DNA of 64,000 bases from Calamus simplicifolius (GCA_900491605.1 UESW01005013.1:1-64000); one strand, 5' to 3'; shown: positions 44,540-56,291, counted from the first letter of the stretch. Notes: generated by a model from the letters alone, not told the origin. A program made the numbers and translations.

Positions 44540-44820
44540 CAGAACACATACTCTATATGTGTGATGCCACCTCGAACCAAGCAGAACACATCCTCTAGAT
44601 GTGTGATGCCACCTCATAGTAACTCAGAACACATCCTCTAGATACGTGATGCCATCTCGAACCCAAGCATAATACATCCTCTAGATGTGTGATGGCATAA
44701 ACAAGGAGAACACGTCCTCTAGACGTGTAGGTGGCATAAATCATCAGAACACATCCTCTAGATGTGTGTGGCATAAACAAGCAGAACACGTCCTCTAGAC
44801 GTGTGTGTGGTATGACATGA
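44540..44820. repeat. Hairpin-bearing tandem repeats in 3' LTR of T
   Basis: About seven units of roughly 40 bases contain 'acacatcctctagatgtgt', which is nearly self-complementary around CTAG, followed by GATGCCATCTCGAACC-type spacers. The same array is in the other LTR (50415-50700) with small length differences. Confidence 0.85.
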
Positions 44821-45173
44821 TAAGGAGAACCACGGCGACACATAACAGTACCTCACATCATGCACAAACATATCAATCACATCTCTATATTGCATAAACA
44901 GTGGATTATACTTACTGAACAATTGCATGTAATATATCACATCAGTGTCATAATAACTGCATCTCTCATGCATGGCATCCACATATGAAATCATAGCACA
45001 TAAACAACCATGTACTCATAATATTCATCTACTTACAATTTAGCCAATATCCACAACAATTCTTTATGTCACAATATAATTCACAATTTAAATATTCATA
45101 TAATGAATAAAATAATTTATTAAATACTGATAACTGGCTTATTTACCTCAGTACGCAATCCAACAGGTATATA

Positions 45174-46165
45174 TCAGCTAGTCAGAAAGTGAGTAGCTAG
45201 TGTCACTCTGTTAGGATCAAAGTAGATAGATGATTTATCTGGTCTTAAATACCACCTATAGTTTCCATCACTAATTTCTCCCCTAGTTTTGATTCCAAAA
45301 GAGATGGATCCAAAGGAAGCAGCAAGAACCAGTGTTGTAAAAAGAACATAAATAATCTTGTCCATTCTCCTCTCAATATTACTCCTCTTGGAAGGAGGAT
45401 CCATTGCATTCTGCATAACTTTTGTGTCATGGCCCGTGAAAACCACTACACCATAGATATGCTGGGTGTTTCGGAGTTTAGAATCTCTCAGTAGAATTTG
45501 TTGCGGTGCAAGGGGATATTGTGCACCTTCACAATGCATCGTCCCAATGAAAGAATACAATTTTTCATTTGGGTTTTCACATCTGATTAATGCTTTAAAT
45601 TTCTGAAAAGAATGTCCATTGTGTAAGGCTTTTGTTACCTCCAAACATTGCTTTCGTTTTAAGTTTGTCTCTCCGTCAAGGTTCATGGTCTCAACATAAC
45701 AATTGCCATCATCAAAACTCGAAGAAAGAAACAGCAGATCAGCTGGAAAGAATTCATCCTTCTCCACTTTAACAATATCTCCAACTCTAAGTTTCTTCCA
45801 TTCAGTTTGGTGAAAAGCACAAGTCCAATCATATACTTGGACCTTTCGATTATTGACCTCTATATCCTGAGCCTTCCGCCACCAGTCCTCGATGGCCTCC
45901 TTGATCATAGTGGCCCCCCACGACAACGATAAGTGGTAAAATCACGTTGACGGCCCGGTAGGGGCCGAGGGGTGTGAATGAGACGATGCCGACGATGAGG
46001 AAGAACAGTTCGCCACCCGCCAGAACTGCTCGAAGAGGAATTTGGGGATGAAGTTGGTCGCCGTATACTTGGTGGTCGAGATCGAGTTCCCCGGTAGTTG
46101 AGCTGCGTCGCCTCCAGGAAATCCGGATCGTTGCAGTGCACCACCCTCGAGTACCCCGCTCCTTC
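45174..46165 (-). pseudogene. Captured N-terminal fragment of a P4-type phospholipid-transporting ATPase (ALA family), copy in 3' LTR
   Basis: Minus strand. From near 46157 the frames read [20 protein letters not shown], then [20 protein letters not shown], then FWRVAN, and from 45926 a long open frame (250 codons) with [52 protein letters not shown], the actuator-domain signature [51 protein letters not shown] and a third membrane segment, ending in LTS. This covers about the first third of a flippase: membrane segments 1-3 and the actuator domain. The phosphorylation DKTGT region and the rest are absent. Small indels break the N-terminal part. No introns interrupt it. It lies in the sense direction, downstream of the LTR promoter box, so LTR transcripts would carry it. 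No transport activity is possible. Confidence 0.93.
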
Positions 46166-46612
46166 GCCTCAAGTGGCGCCGCCGCCACCATCATTTGGAG
46201 GGCTGGCGCAGGTGAGCGACCCCATCTCGTAGAGAGGGAGCGCTCGCCGCCAGCCTCCCGGCATTAGGGAAGGAATTAGGGTTTGGCTGGGAGAGGGGAG
46301 GGATGCGGGTCGATTGGATTTGGAAAAGGAACACTCCGATAGGTCCAAAATAGATCTTGCCCTTAACGCCATTCTTCTGTCGAAGGGCTTTATGCCACCC
46401 GCATCGTTTCCCCTTCGGCTCCGAAGCAGGCGGATCGGGATACAGCAGAGATTAGAGAATATGCTCAGGGATGCAAGTCCGAATTGGCCATATGTCTCTC
46501 CACGACTCTCTCTGTCTCTCACGCTCCCTGTCTCTCTCTCTCTTTCCAGAGGCCACGGAATTACCTGATGGATGAAGTGCGCCAACGTGAAGGAAGGAGT
46601 CCTCCTCCTTCC

Positions 46613-46620
46613 TATTTAAT
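46613..46620 (-). promoter_or_regulatory. Candidate LTR TATA box (element T, 3' LTR)
   Basis: TATTTAAT on the plus strand (ATTAAATA on the transcribed-sense strand) is conserved in position in the other LTR (52496-52503) and in the LTR fragment at 15501-15508. About 48 bases downstream there is a conserved CATCAG|GTAAT splice-donor-like site (46565/46564). Confidence 0.5.
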
Positions 46621-46780
46621 CACCGGTGCAACGCTTCGGATCGGGGGTTTCCCGGAAGATTAAACGCTTCACCTGGAGCGAAGCGTCAGTCCGGGGAACC
46701 CAACAGACTGGATCTTGGTTCATCTGAACCAAGCCTGGTTCATCTGAACCAAGCCTGGTTCGTTTGAACCGGGTACTACA

Positions 46781-46793
46781 TCCTCCCCTCCTT
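46781..46793 (-). promoter_or_regulatory. Polypurine tract of element T
   Basis: The minus strand reads AAGGAGGGGAGGA directly before the 3' LTR, the expected plus-strand priming site for reverse transcription. Confidence 0.8.
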
Positions 46794-46859
46794 ATAAAAA
46801 TTTTGGCCTCGAAATTGGTTTACTATAAATCTCAAAAGTCAACAATCTAAGATAGATAA

Positions 46860-47640
46860 ATTACCTTCAAATAATTATGGATACTTCTTTTTAATTTCTT
46901 CCTCTAGCTTCCAAGTAGCCTCCCTCTCAGAGTGATTATTCCACTGAACTTTGACATAAGGGATGGTACGCCGCCTTAGAATCTGATCCTTGCGGTCCAC
47001 AATGCGCACAGGATGCTCCTCATAGGTCAATTATTTCTTAAACTAAATCGGTTCAAGTTCTAACACATAACGGAGGTTTGAAATACACCTCCTCAGTCAT
47101 AAAGATATGAAACACATTGAACACCCCAAAGAGTAATGAAGACAGTGCTAAGCTATAAGCCACCTCCTTTATTTTGATCAAAATCTTAAATGGCCCAATG
47201 TATTGTGGCTCAAATCACCTCTAACACAAATCTCATCATATCATTGATTAGTAAAACTTCCAAATGGTCTTCAACCTGAAATTTCAAATCTTTCTTTTTG
47301 ACATCAACATAACTTTTCTATTGACTCAGAGCTACATGAAGCTGCTTTAATTAATAATACTTTTCATAGTTGCTACACCAGCTCAGTCCAAATTGTCTCT
47401 CTCTCACCTCATCTCAATATGAAGGGAATCTACACCTTATATCATAGATAATTGAAATGAATCCATTTGAATGTTGGCTTGGTAATCATTAAAATAAGCA
47501 ATTTCACTAAGGGTAAGAAGCTATACCAAGCACTTTCTAAATCCATCACACAGGCTCGCAGTATATCATCAAAATCTAATTGGTTCATGCAGATTGTCCA
47601 TCTATTTGAGGGTGGAAGGCTGGACAAAAATTCAGCTTAA
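46860..47640 (-). pseudogene. Integrase C-terminal and chromodomain-like remnant of element T
   Basis: On the minus strand, broken frames contain SNRWTICMNQLDFDDILRAC (from the HPQTDGQ-ERTNQ...LLRAC integrase region, 47627-47442), then IGPFKILIKIKEVAYSLAL and FNVFHIFM (about 47190-47090), then VKVQWSNHSE and ATWKLEEEIKKKYP (about 46950-46880). This is the usual integrase end of Tekay/Del chromoviruses. Several stops. No RT, protease or clear gag remains. Confidence 0.8.
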
Positions 47641-49820
47641 CCATAAAGCTTTATGAAGACATCATCGAATTAGGAGAGTGAGACAAATGGGTTCAGACTC
47701 AATTTACGTAGTTTACCATTAAACCAAAAACAAATATTAACATTTAACCCACTAAAATTTCATCCTCGAAATTAAATGTCCATAAATTTTGTACCATTAT
47801 AGATACTCACTAGCAACTTTTATTTCATTCCTAGGTACCCAAATGACGTATCCAACATCAACAATTAATTTGATCTTTCTACCAAATAAAATTGAATTCC
47901 TTAAGAAGTATTTATTTCCTGTCATCTTTTTTTTTTTTTTTTAATACCTTAACTTCTCACAACACAATCATCATAAATATCATAGAGTCCATCACATGTA
48001 TTATGTCATCCATTCTTAAGGTTAATAACCTATATCAATTACTGTTAATTCCTTGATAAGATAGTTCCAAGTTCTTTTGAATTAAGTATAAGATAGTTTC
48101 CTTCCAATGCTCTCTCAACTCATAAATAGTTGAATGTGCCATTAATCATTACGACACTTATTTTAATCATCATAACATACTTGGTTTCACTCTTGAATAC
48201 TTCAAGCTAACATCAATGAACATTATGCAATTATTTAGGATATCTTTTATAATTATAATCAACTAATTTAATTTCTTTGAATAATATTGCCATCATTAAT
48301 CACTAGTATAATTAATTTATCAATAATACCACTACAACCAATCAATTTCTCTTGAATATATCAGTATATTCTCAATAAATATTGTAATTTAAATGATTCA
48401 AATTCTCGAATCAATTATTTCATTACCAATGATTATCAAAATCACCTATAGATTATGCAATGACTCATGCCATAACATGACCAACTAATTTAAACCCTTC
48501 AAATATCTCAAAGTGACTTCATTAATCTAGCTCAGATAGATACAAGACTTATAAAGTCAATAAAGATTGAAAATGCACTTACCATCCGAAAGATATAATT
48601 TGAAATTATAGTAATCTCTCTATGACTTGAAAGTGATAGTAGATGTATTCTTAACCATAATCCATAATTAGCAATAGTCAAAATAAAATCATCTCCCTCC
48701 TTGTTCCTAGAAAAGATTCATGTCACTCATGGCTGATTGATAATTTATCCATCCTATAGAAAGATATCTCCTTAGAAACTATGAAGAAAGGCACAATAAA
48801 TTAATGAATAGAGAAAATGAAAATTCTCATGAAATTCTTTATCAGTGAAATTTATCTTATTCTTATTACTGCTAAAATCTTTCACTGTCTAGTATCAAAA
48901 TATTTGATCATTTATAGCCAAAATCAATTCTAAAGATTAATAGAGTCTACTGCTCTCAAAAACTTAAACAGTAATTGTCTCATAATTTAAAATTTTATAA
49001 TCTTCCTATATGATCCATCATGATATAATATGCAGTCAACTATTTCATTAACATCAGTATCAACCATCTGCATATCTAGCAAAGTAACAATTAGTTTTGA
49101 ACATGTAATATCCATAATAAAAGTTCTCTTAGTAAAATTCACTATATATACTTATCCATCCAGGCTCAAATTCAGAAAGTACTCAATTATGATTAATCAA
49201 AAACATGTAATTAACTATTTTATTTCCAAAATATCATCAATATTAATCATCCCTATAACCAGCAGATTAGCTCATAATCTTAAACTTACAATATCAACAA
49301 TGTAAGTTCTAAAAAAAAAAAATTCATTATATACATCCACATTCAAATTTAGATTTACTAACTCCAAATCCACATATCAACTCAATTGCAATATGGACAT
49401 AATGATGTTATCTTAGTCATATTAGTCATCAATTGCAATTTTCAACCATTATATCATATTCCATATATTCATATGTTTTTTTATTGCACATCCAATTAAA
49501 GTTTCATCTACCCATATTATTTAAAGATCTGGGACTGCTACGAGCCATTTCCAACAAGTTTGATGAAGTTAAAACCTATAGAAGCCCCTAGGCCTCCCCA
49601 CTGGTCAAGGCTACCAGCCAGGGAGCCCACATAATATCATTGGCTTGCGATGGTTCATTCTTAATTCCTATCAAATTTGTAATTCAATTAATATCTTGAT
49701 AAACTTTAAATTTCAAGCTTCCAAAGCATAATTCCTAAATTTTTTTTAAAGTCATAATTGTCTCAATATCATCCTAGTATTTTGCCTAGAGTGTCATCAT
49801 GCATGTCCCTAAGGTCATAA
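47641..49820. other. AT-rich internal region of element T, no domain recognised
   Basis: About 2.2 kb of strongly AT-rich sequence with many stops in all frames. It lies where gag and most of pol should be. It may be decayed element sequence or acquired DNA. The last 280 bases before the primer site are less AT-rich (near 49570-49660) and may be untranslated leader. Confidence 0.5.
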
Positions 49821-49836
49821 CCTGGCTCTGATACCA
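49821..49836 (-). promoter_or_regulatory. Primer-binding site of element T
   Basis: The minus strand reads TGGTATCAGAGCCAGG a few bases after the 5' LTR end, matching the 3' end complement of initiator-Met tRNA used by many plant LTR elements. Confidence 0.88.
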
Positions 49837-50414
49837 TAAAAGCTGTCACGCCCTAGACCCAAATATTAGGCTAGGGTGACAACCGTCACGTGCCAGGCAC
49901 GCAAGGCATCATAAAATCTTGATATACGATTCAAATGTGCAATAAATATGAAAACCAACCATAATACAAATGATAGTTATAAGTTTTGGGTTTCAAACCC
50001 TACATCCAAGTCATGCTAATAAAGTTGGGCTACAATAAGCCCTACACATAAGTAATACTGGGGTTACAACAAAATAATGGGTCTTATTTTATTTAATAGG
50101 AGATCCATCACCCCAAGTCCATCTTCAATCTCGTGGCTCTGACAAAAATGTTGTAAGATTTTTATGAGCTTACACTCAATAAGTAAGCCACGTTATACAG
50201 TCAAATCATAGCATAGCAATCAATAAGCACATAAATGATTTGCATGCTTAAACATTCCACAAATACTCAACATGCAATGTAAGTAAACCCATTGTTTATA
50301 CTCTCAATGGTAGCTGTAAATATGACCCATGGCCCTGCAATATCTCAATAGTGTACCAACAAGCATCCCCTACTGAAAGGGTCCAGATACCAGGGTCACG
50401 CCATATCATAATCC

Positions 50415-50700
50415 ACCAGAACACATACTCTATATGTGTGATGCCATCTCGAACCAAGCAGAACACATCCTCTAGATGTGTGATGCCACCTCATAGTAAC
50501 TCAGAACAAATCCTCTAGATGCGTGATGCCATCTCGAACCCAAGCAGAACACATCCTCTAGATGTGTGATGGCATAAATAAGCAGAACACGTCCTCTAGA
50601 TGTGTAGGTGGCATAAATCATCAGAACACATCCTCTAGATGTGTGTGTGGCATAAACAAGCAGAACACGTCCTCTAGACGTGTGTGGTATGACATGATAA
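50415..50700. repeat. Hairpin-bearing tandem repeats in 5' LTR of T
   Basis: The counterpart of 44540-44820, with the same near-palindromic ACACATCCTCTAGATGTGT core. Confidence 0.85.
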
Positions 50701-51050
50701 AGGAGAACCGCGACGACACATAACAGTACCTCACATCATGCACAAACATATCAATCACATCTCTATATTGCATAAACAGTGGATTATACTTACTGAACAA
50801 TTGCATGTAATATATCACATCAGTGTCATAATAACTGCATCTCTCATGCATGGCATCCACATATGAAATCATAGCACATAAACAACCATGTACTCATAAT
50901 ATTCATCTACTTACAATTTAGCCAATATCCACAACAATTCTTTATGTCACAATATAATTCACAATTTAAATATTCATATAATGAATAAAATAATTTATTA
51001 AATACTGATAACTGCTTACTTACCTTAGTACGCAATCCAACAGGTATATA

Positions 51051-52040
51051 TCAGCTAGTCAGAAAGTGACAGAAAGCAGCTAGTGTCACTCTGTTAGGAT
51101 CAAAGTAGATAGATGATTTATCTGGTCTTAAATACCACCTATAGTTTCCATCACTAATTTCTCCCCTAGTTTTGATTCCAAAAGAGATGGATCCAAAGGA
51201 AGCAGCAAGAACCAGTGTTGTAAAAAGAACATAAATAATCTTGTCCATTCTCCTCTCAATATTACTCCTCTTGGAAGGAGGATCCATTGCATTCTGCATA
51301 ACTTTTGTGTCATGGCCCGTGAAAACCACTACACCATAGATATGCTGGGTGTTTCGGAGTTTAGAATCTCTCAGTAGAATTTGTTGCGGTGCAAGGGGAT
51401 ATTGTGCACCTTCACAATGCATCGTCCCAATGAAAGAATACAATTTTTCATTTGGGTTTTCACATCTGATTAATGCTTTAAATTTCTGAAAAGAATGTCC
51501 ATTGTGTAAGGCTTTTGTTACCTCCAAACATTGCTTTCGTTTTAAGTTTGTCTCTCCGTCAAGGTTCATGGTCTCAACATAACAATTGCCATCATCAAAA
51601 CTTGAAGAAAGAAACAGCAGATCAGCTGGAAAGAAATCATCCTTCTCCACTTTAACATATCTCCAACTCTAAGTTTCTTCCATTCAGTTTGGTGAAAAGC
51701 ACAAGTCCCATCATATACTTGGACCTTTCGATTATTGACCTCTATATCCTGAGCCTTCCGCCACCAGTCCTCGATGGCCTCCTTGATCATAGTGGCCCCC
51801 CACGACAACGATAAGTGTAAAATCATGCTGACGGCCCGGTAGGGGCCGAGGGGTGTGAATGAGACGATGCCGACGATGAAGAAGAACAAGTTTGCCACCC
51901 GCCAGAACTGCTCGAAGAGGAATTTGGGATAAAGTTGGTCGCCGTATACTTGTTGGTCGAGATCGAGTTCCCCGGTAGTTGAGCTGTGTCGCCTCCAGGA
52001 AATCCGGATCGTTGCAGTGCACCACCCTCGAGTACCCCGC
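51051..52040 (-). pseudogene. Captured P4-ATPase fragment, copy in 5' LTR
   Basis: The same fragment as 45174-46165. Here [20 protein letters not shown] is still in frame (51898 onward) and the end reads [10 protein letters not shown], where the other copy has lost bases. A base loss in VGD|MLKW near 51650 instead breaks this copy. Some lesions, such as the frame change after LNYRG, are shared and so predate this insertion; others are private to each LTR. Confidence 0.92.
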
Positions 52041-52643
52041 TCCTCCGCCTCAAGTGGCCGCCGCCACCATCATTTGGAGGGCTGGCGCAGGTGAGTGACC
52101 CCATCTCGCAGAGAGGGAGCGCTCGCTGCCAGCCTCCCGACATTGGGGAAGGAATTAGGGTTTGGCTGGGAGAGGGGGAGGGTTGCGGGTCGATTGGATT
52201 TGGAAAAGGAACACTCCGATAGGTCCAAAATAGATCTTGCCCTTAACGCCATTCTTCTGTCGAAGGGCTTTATGCCACCCACATCGTTTCCCCCTTCGGC
52301 TCCGAAGCAGGTGGATCGGGATACAGCAGAGATTAGAGAATATGCTCAGGGATGCAAGTCCGAATTGGCCATACGTCTCTCCGTGACTCTCTCTGTCTCT
52401 CATGCTCCCTCTCTCTCTCTCTCTCTTTCCAGAGGCCAGGGAATTACCTGATGGATGAAGTGCGTCAGCGTGAAGGAAGGAGTCCTCCTCCTTCCTATTT
52501 AATCACCTGTGCAGCTCTTCGGATCGGGGGTTTCCTGGAAGACTAAACGCTTCACCTGGAGCGAAGCGTCAGTCCGGGGAACCCAACAGACTAGAGCTTG
52601 GTTCATCTGAACCAAGCCTGGTTCGTTTGAACCGGGTACTACA

Positions 52644-52860
52644 GAATGACACATCCAATGCTTAACCCTTGCTTGTCCCTTGCACTCAGATCAAGTGCGT
52701 GTAGACATATTTGAGCTATGTCAATTCCCTTTTCCTTGTACTAGCTCCATTTTATAAGTTAAGGGTGTTCTTTGTTTTTCATCTACAATCTTCTGCTACA
52801 GGAAAATCTAGTCTCTAGAGTCAGTAGTATATAAGTTGATTAAATGAAACCAAAGACATT
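52644..52860. repeat. Segmental duplication, copy 2, right part
   Basis: It continues copy 2 after element T and matches 24134-24350 at roughly 96 percent by eye, up to 'ccaaagacattataa'. The copies then part: copy 1 meets element A, while copy 2 continues 'tgtactagaaaaatc'. Confidence 0.9.
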
Positions 52861-53485
52861 ATAATGTACTAGAAAAATCTAATCTCTATTAGTGCCAGCC
52901 TCATATCATATGGTACAGTACAAACCCTGGAATAAGTCCTCATCTCTCTCTCTCTCTAACACAAATAATATTTCGTACATTGAGATATAATATATACGAG
53001 TCAAAACTTGCCGTTCTCTTTCTAATATGCATTTATTCAGAAAATTTTCAGCTAAAATGTAAATATGGACAAAATCAATTGAATCCAGACCATAAAATCT
53101 CCAAACCCTTTCGATCATATTGAAAAATTTCTAAATCTTTTTTAACCGTCTAATTCTGATACCCAAAAATTATTAAAAGATTTGAACTTTGAGAAGCATA
53201 TGACAATTAAGTCCTTAACATAACATTCAATGTGTCATGTAAACAATTAATTGAAGGATGTCTATGGGCACATAACAATTCCCCATACTTTCATAAACTC
53301 CAAATGAATGTGTAAAGAAGAATGAAAGATTATGTATACCCTGATCCATTGGTCCAATCATCATGATCAAAACTAATGGTTCTGTAGTATAAAAGAAAAA
53401 CCCACATGAAAATTATTAATCAGACAAAATCTGAAGAGCTAGAGTACTTGGAGAAAGTTGTATTTATCTTCGAGTTCTAGATTAA
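52861..53485. other. Intergenic, no feature recognised
   Basis: AT-rich DNA with a short CT run near 52945. No family signature. Confidence 0.5.
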
Positions 53486-53489
53486 TCTC

Positions 53490-55760
53490 TCTTTCAAGGA
53501 TGGCCAGAAATATAAATTCAAACTTACAAATTTCACCTATAATATTAATATGAAATCAAATTCAATCTTTCCTGAAGTTTAGGCTTATTCGCCAATGGTA
53601 AACAACAAACTAGCAATGAGCATAATATGAAACAAAATAAATTATGTAGTTCTAATACCAAAGCAAAATAGGCATGAGCACACTGCATTTAGACTCTCTC
53701 AAACATATAAATTGCATGCTAATGTGAAAATGAATTTAATCTCTCTTGAAGGTTTATGTTCATCTACAGAAAGTAAACAAGAAGCCAATAGTAGTCTTAG
53801 TATAAGACAAAATTAGCCACATATTTTTATCACTGGAAGCTTCCTATATGGTAAGAGCCCACTGCATTAAGACATTTTAAACCTAGAAATTATGCTCATG
53901 ATATTGATATGAAACCAAATCCAATATCTCTCCCTTTCAAAGTTTGGATTCATTTATAAAAAAGTAACTAATAAACTAATAGAAATCTTAATATATAATA
54001 AAAGAAATCACTCATTTCTGTTACTGAGAGTTGTGCTTCGAAAAGTTATCATACAAAGTCTTCCTCAAACCTACAAAATGTGCCCACAAGATCAATGTAA
54101 AACTAAATTTAGGCTCTCTCTGTTTCCAAGTTTCAGGTTTAGTTAGAAACTGTAAATGATCAACCAGTGCTAAGCTTGGTATGAAACATGGTTACTTTGA
54201 AGGAAAATAGATGTGAGATACAATACAAAGGTGAGCAGGAAATGGTGCTCAGAGAAGTGCTACTACTGAAGTAGGAACTGTAATATAACATATACAAGAA
54301 AAAGTTATAAAAAATATAAACAAATACAGTTGAATCAAGAGAATGAGAAAACAAGTCATAGAGAAATTTTGTTGCCACACCAAGGAGCATTGATGAAATT
54401 GTATATCAAAAAGTGACTTCTTTATTTAAAGAAGTTTTCCCTTCCTTGCCAAAAATATAATAAAATAATTCCCTGTCCCTTTTTACCTTTTTCTTATCCA
54501 CTGGAGTCGTATCTTTATCTATTGTATATTGGCATTTTGCTCTATTGAGTTTCCTTTGCAATATCATTCTTTCCTTCTTTCTGCACTTGTTTGCATCCCA
54601 CTCACAATCTCATCCACATTTCACAAAACCCACTATGAACTAATTTTCAATTTCAGTTTCCTAAGAAATTTCTGTCAGAGTGGAAACACATGTCCTGGCA
54701 TCTATGATATCAAGTAGGAAAAAAAAATCATATATTTCTATTACTAGAAACTGCACCCAACATGGGCCTACTTTCAAATCTACAAATATGCCTACATTAT
54801 TAATGTAGAACCAAATTTAATCTCCCTCTAGGCTTTAATTTATTCATAAAAAGTAAACAAAAAATGGATAATATGCTTGGTGTGAAATAAATGAAACCAC
54901 ATATTGCTATTACTAAGAGCTGCACTCAGTATGAGCCCTCAATATATATTAAGTTTTTCTCAAACCAAATAAATGCACCCACAGTATCAATATGTAATCA
55001 AATTCAATCTCTCTACGTTATGGATTTATTCTTGAAAAGAAAATAAAAAATTGATAATACGCTTGGTATGAAAGAAAAAAATCACATATTTCTATTGCTG
55101 AGAGCTGCCCTCAGTATGAACATACAGTATTAAGTTTTTTCTCAAAACTATAAAGTGCTCCCACGACATTAACGTGATACCAAATTCCAGGTCCTTCTTA
55201 CAGCTTGGATTCATTCATAGAAATTAAAATGCTTGACATGAATAGAAGAAACAATAAATTCCTATTGTGAGAGCTGCACTTAGTATGAGCCCATTGCTTT
55301 TAAGTCTTTTCTCATAACAAGTTGCACCCACAATATTAATGTGAAACTTGATTCACTCTCTCTCACAAACCGATAGCAAGCTTAGTATGAAACAAATGAA
55401 ACCACACATCTATATAACTGTAGCAGTAGTGCCCACAATGTTAATATGAAATCAAATACAAAATCCCCAAAACAAAAAAATTTTGGTATGAAATATTTAA
55501 AAAAAGAAAGAAAATGGTAAAAAATATATTTCTACAATTTGCGCCATACAGCTTGGAGTGTTAAAGAAAATTGAGTTTAAACTCTTTCTCTCTCTCTCTC
55601 TCTCGAATCTTGAAGATCATTAATAGAACGTATATAATAAACCAGCAGCAAATTTAATGTGAAATTAAAAAAAATGCATTCCTATTACTGGAAGCAATCC
55701 TTGGCATGAGACTAAGTCTTCTCTCAAATATTTTTAAAGAAAAATTCATTTCAAAACTAT
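53490..55760. repeat. Tandem array Y, block 2
   Basis: The same roughly 180-195-bp unit as 19600-23530; unit starts ('aaaccaaattcaatctctc'-like) near 53547, 53723, 53909, 54096, 54806, 54993, 55173, 55340, 55447 and 55566. Divergence between units is high. Confidence 0.8.
54190..54715. mobile_element. Unidentified insertion of about 520 bp in array Y
   Basis: The array period jumps from 54096 to 54806; removing about 520 bases restores it. The inserted DNA contains the short frames 54160-54390 (minus) and 54529-54717 (plus), neither recognised. No clear inverted ends or duplication. Confidence 0.4.
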
Positions 55761-56290
55761 TAATGTGCATGTTTGTGCCTTATCCTACTAGGCAATTAAA
55801 TTGATATCACTAATTATATATCTTTTGTAAGTCCTATGTAATGTCAAAAGCTAAACTCTCTCTCTCTCTTTGATTTTTACCCGTTTTGTATCCTAATTCA
55901 TTATATGATAAGTGTATGAAACTTTAACATTTAACCCCCAACCAATCACGTAACACCTGGTCCAACATACCAATTTTCTTTAATTTTCGGTCCTTATTAT
56001 GTGCAGCAAAACGATAGCTATATATGTATACATGGTTATCTTCTAATTGCACATAATTATCTTCTTGTTATACAATTATTTCACATACATTAACTTCACA
56101 TTGCACATAGTAAACAAAAATGTGCATAGTTATTATGCAATGAATATTGAAAATTAAAGAAAAATTGTATTGTGGACTAAATGTTAAGTGGCTAGTCAAT
56201 AGGAGCTAAACATTAAAGTTCGATCCATTTAAGGACCAGACATCAATTACCTCCTAACTTTCTAATGGAAGGATGAGGTTACTTTTTTTG
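55761..56290. other. Intergenic, no feature recognised
   Basis: AT-rich with a short CT run near 55858. It runs up to the left LTR of element D. Confidence 0.5.
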
Positions 56291-56291
56291 G

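Larger units (their letters stand above)
43985..46780 (-). repeat. 3' LTR of element T (2796 bp) with captured ATPase fragment
   Basis: On the minus strand it runs from TGTAGTACCC (46780) to GGCGTGACA (43985). It contains, in transcript order, GAACCAAGC-type repeats, a palindrome around 'cttcacctggagcgaagcgt', a TATTTAAT box (46613-46620), the P4-ATPase fragment (46165-45174), AT-rich DNA, hairpin repeats (44820-44540) and the terminal part. Confidence 0.92.
43985..52643 (-). mobile_element. Ty3/gypsy Tekay/Del-type retrotransposon T, structurally complete, deleted inside
   Basis: Two LTRs (43985-46780 and 49844-52643) are flanked by the 5-base duplication GAATG (43980-43984 and 52644-52648). 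The uninserted sequence exists at 24128-24146, confirming the insertion. Orientation is minus: the primer site complement 'cctggctctgatacca' is at 49821-49836 beside the high LTR, and a polypurine tract complement (TCCTCCCCTCCTT) is at 46781-46793 beside the low LTR. The internal region is only about 3.06 kb and retains just the integrase end. The two LTRs look about 97-98 percent alike by eye, so insertion was recent, and the element must have been mobilised by enzymes from other copies. Confidence 0.92.
49844..52643 (-). repeat. 5' LTR of element T (2800 bp) with captured ATPase fragment
   Basis: Same structure as the other LTR, with scattered single-base and small indel differences. It has an extra 'tcacgtgccaggcacgcaag' block near its 3' end (49887-49907), and one GAACCAAGCCTGGTTCATCT unit fewer near its 5' end. 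Confidence 0.92.

Noticed and set aside
45174..45926. A functional small P4-ATPase gene
   Set aside because: The frame lacks the phosphorylation and nucleotide-binding domains and most membrane segments, exists identically in the second LTR, and is bounded by LTR sequence.
49821..49836. A tRNA gene, because of the TGGTATCAGAGC-like sequence
   Set aside because: It is only the primer-binding site complementary to a tRNA 3' end; no cloverleaf surrounds it. The same applies at 62492-62503 and 41467-41479.
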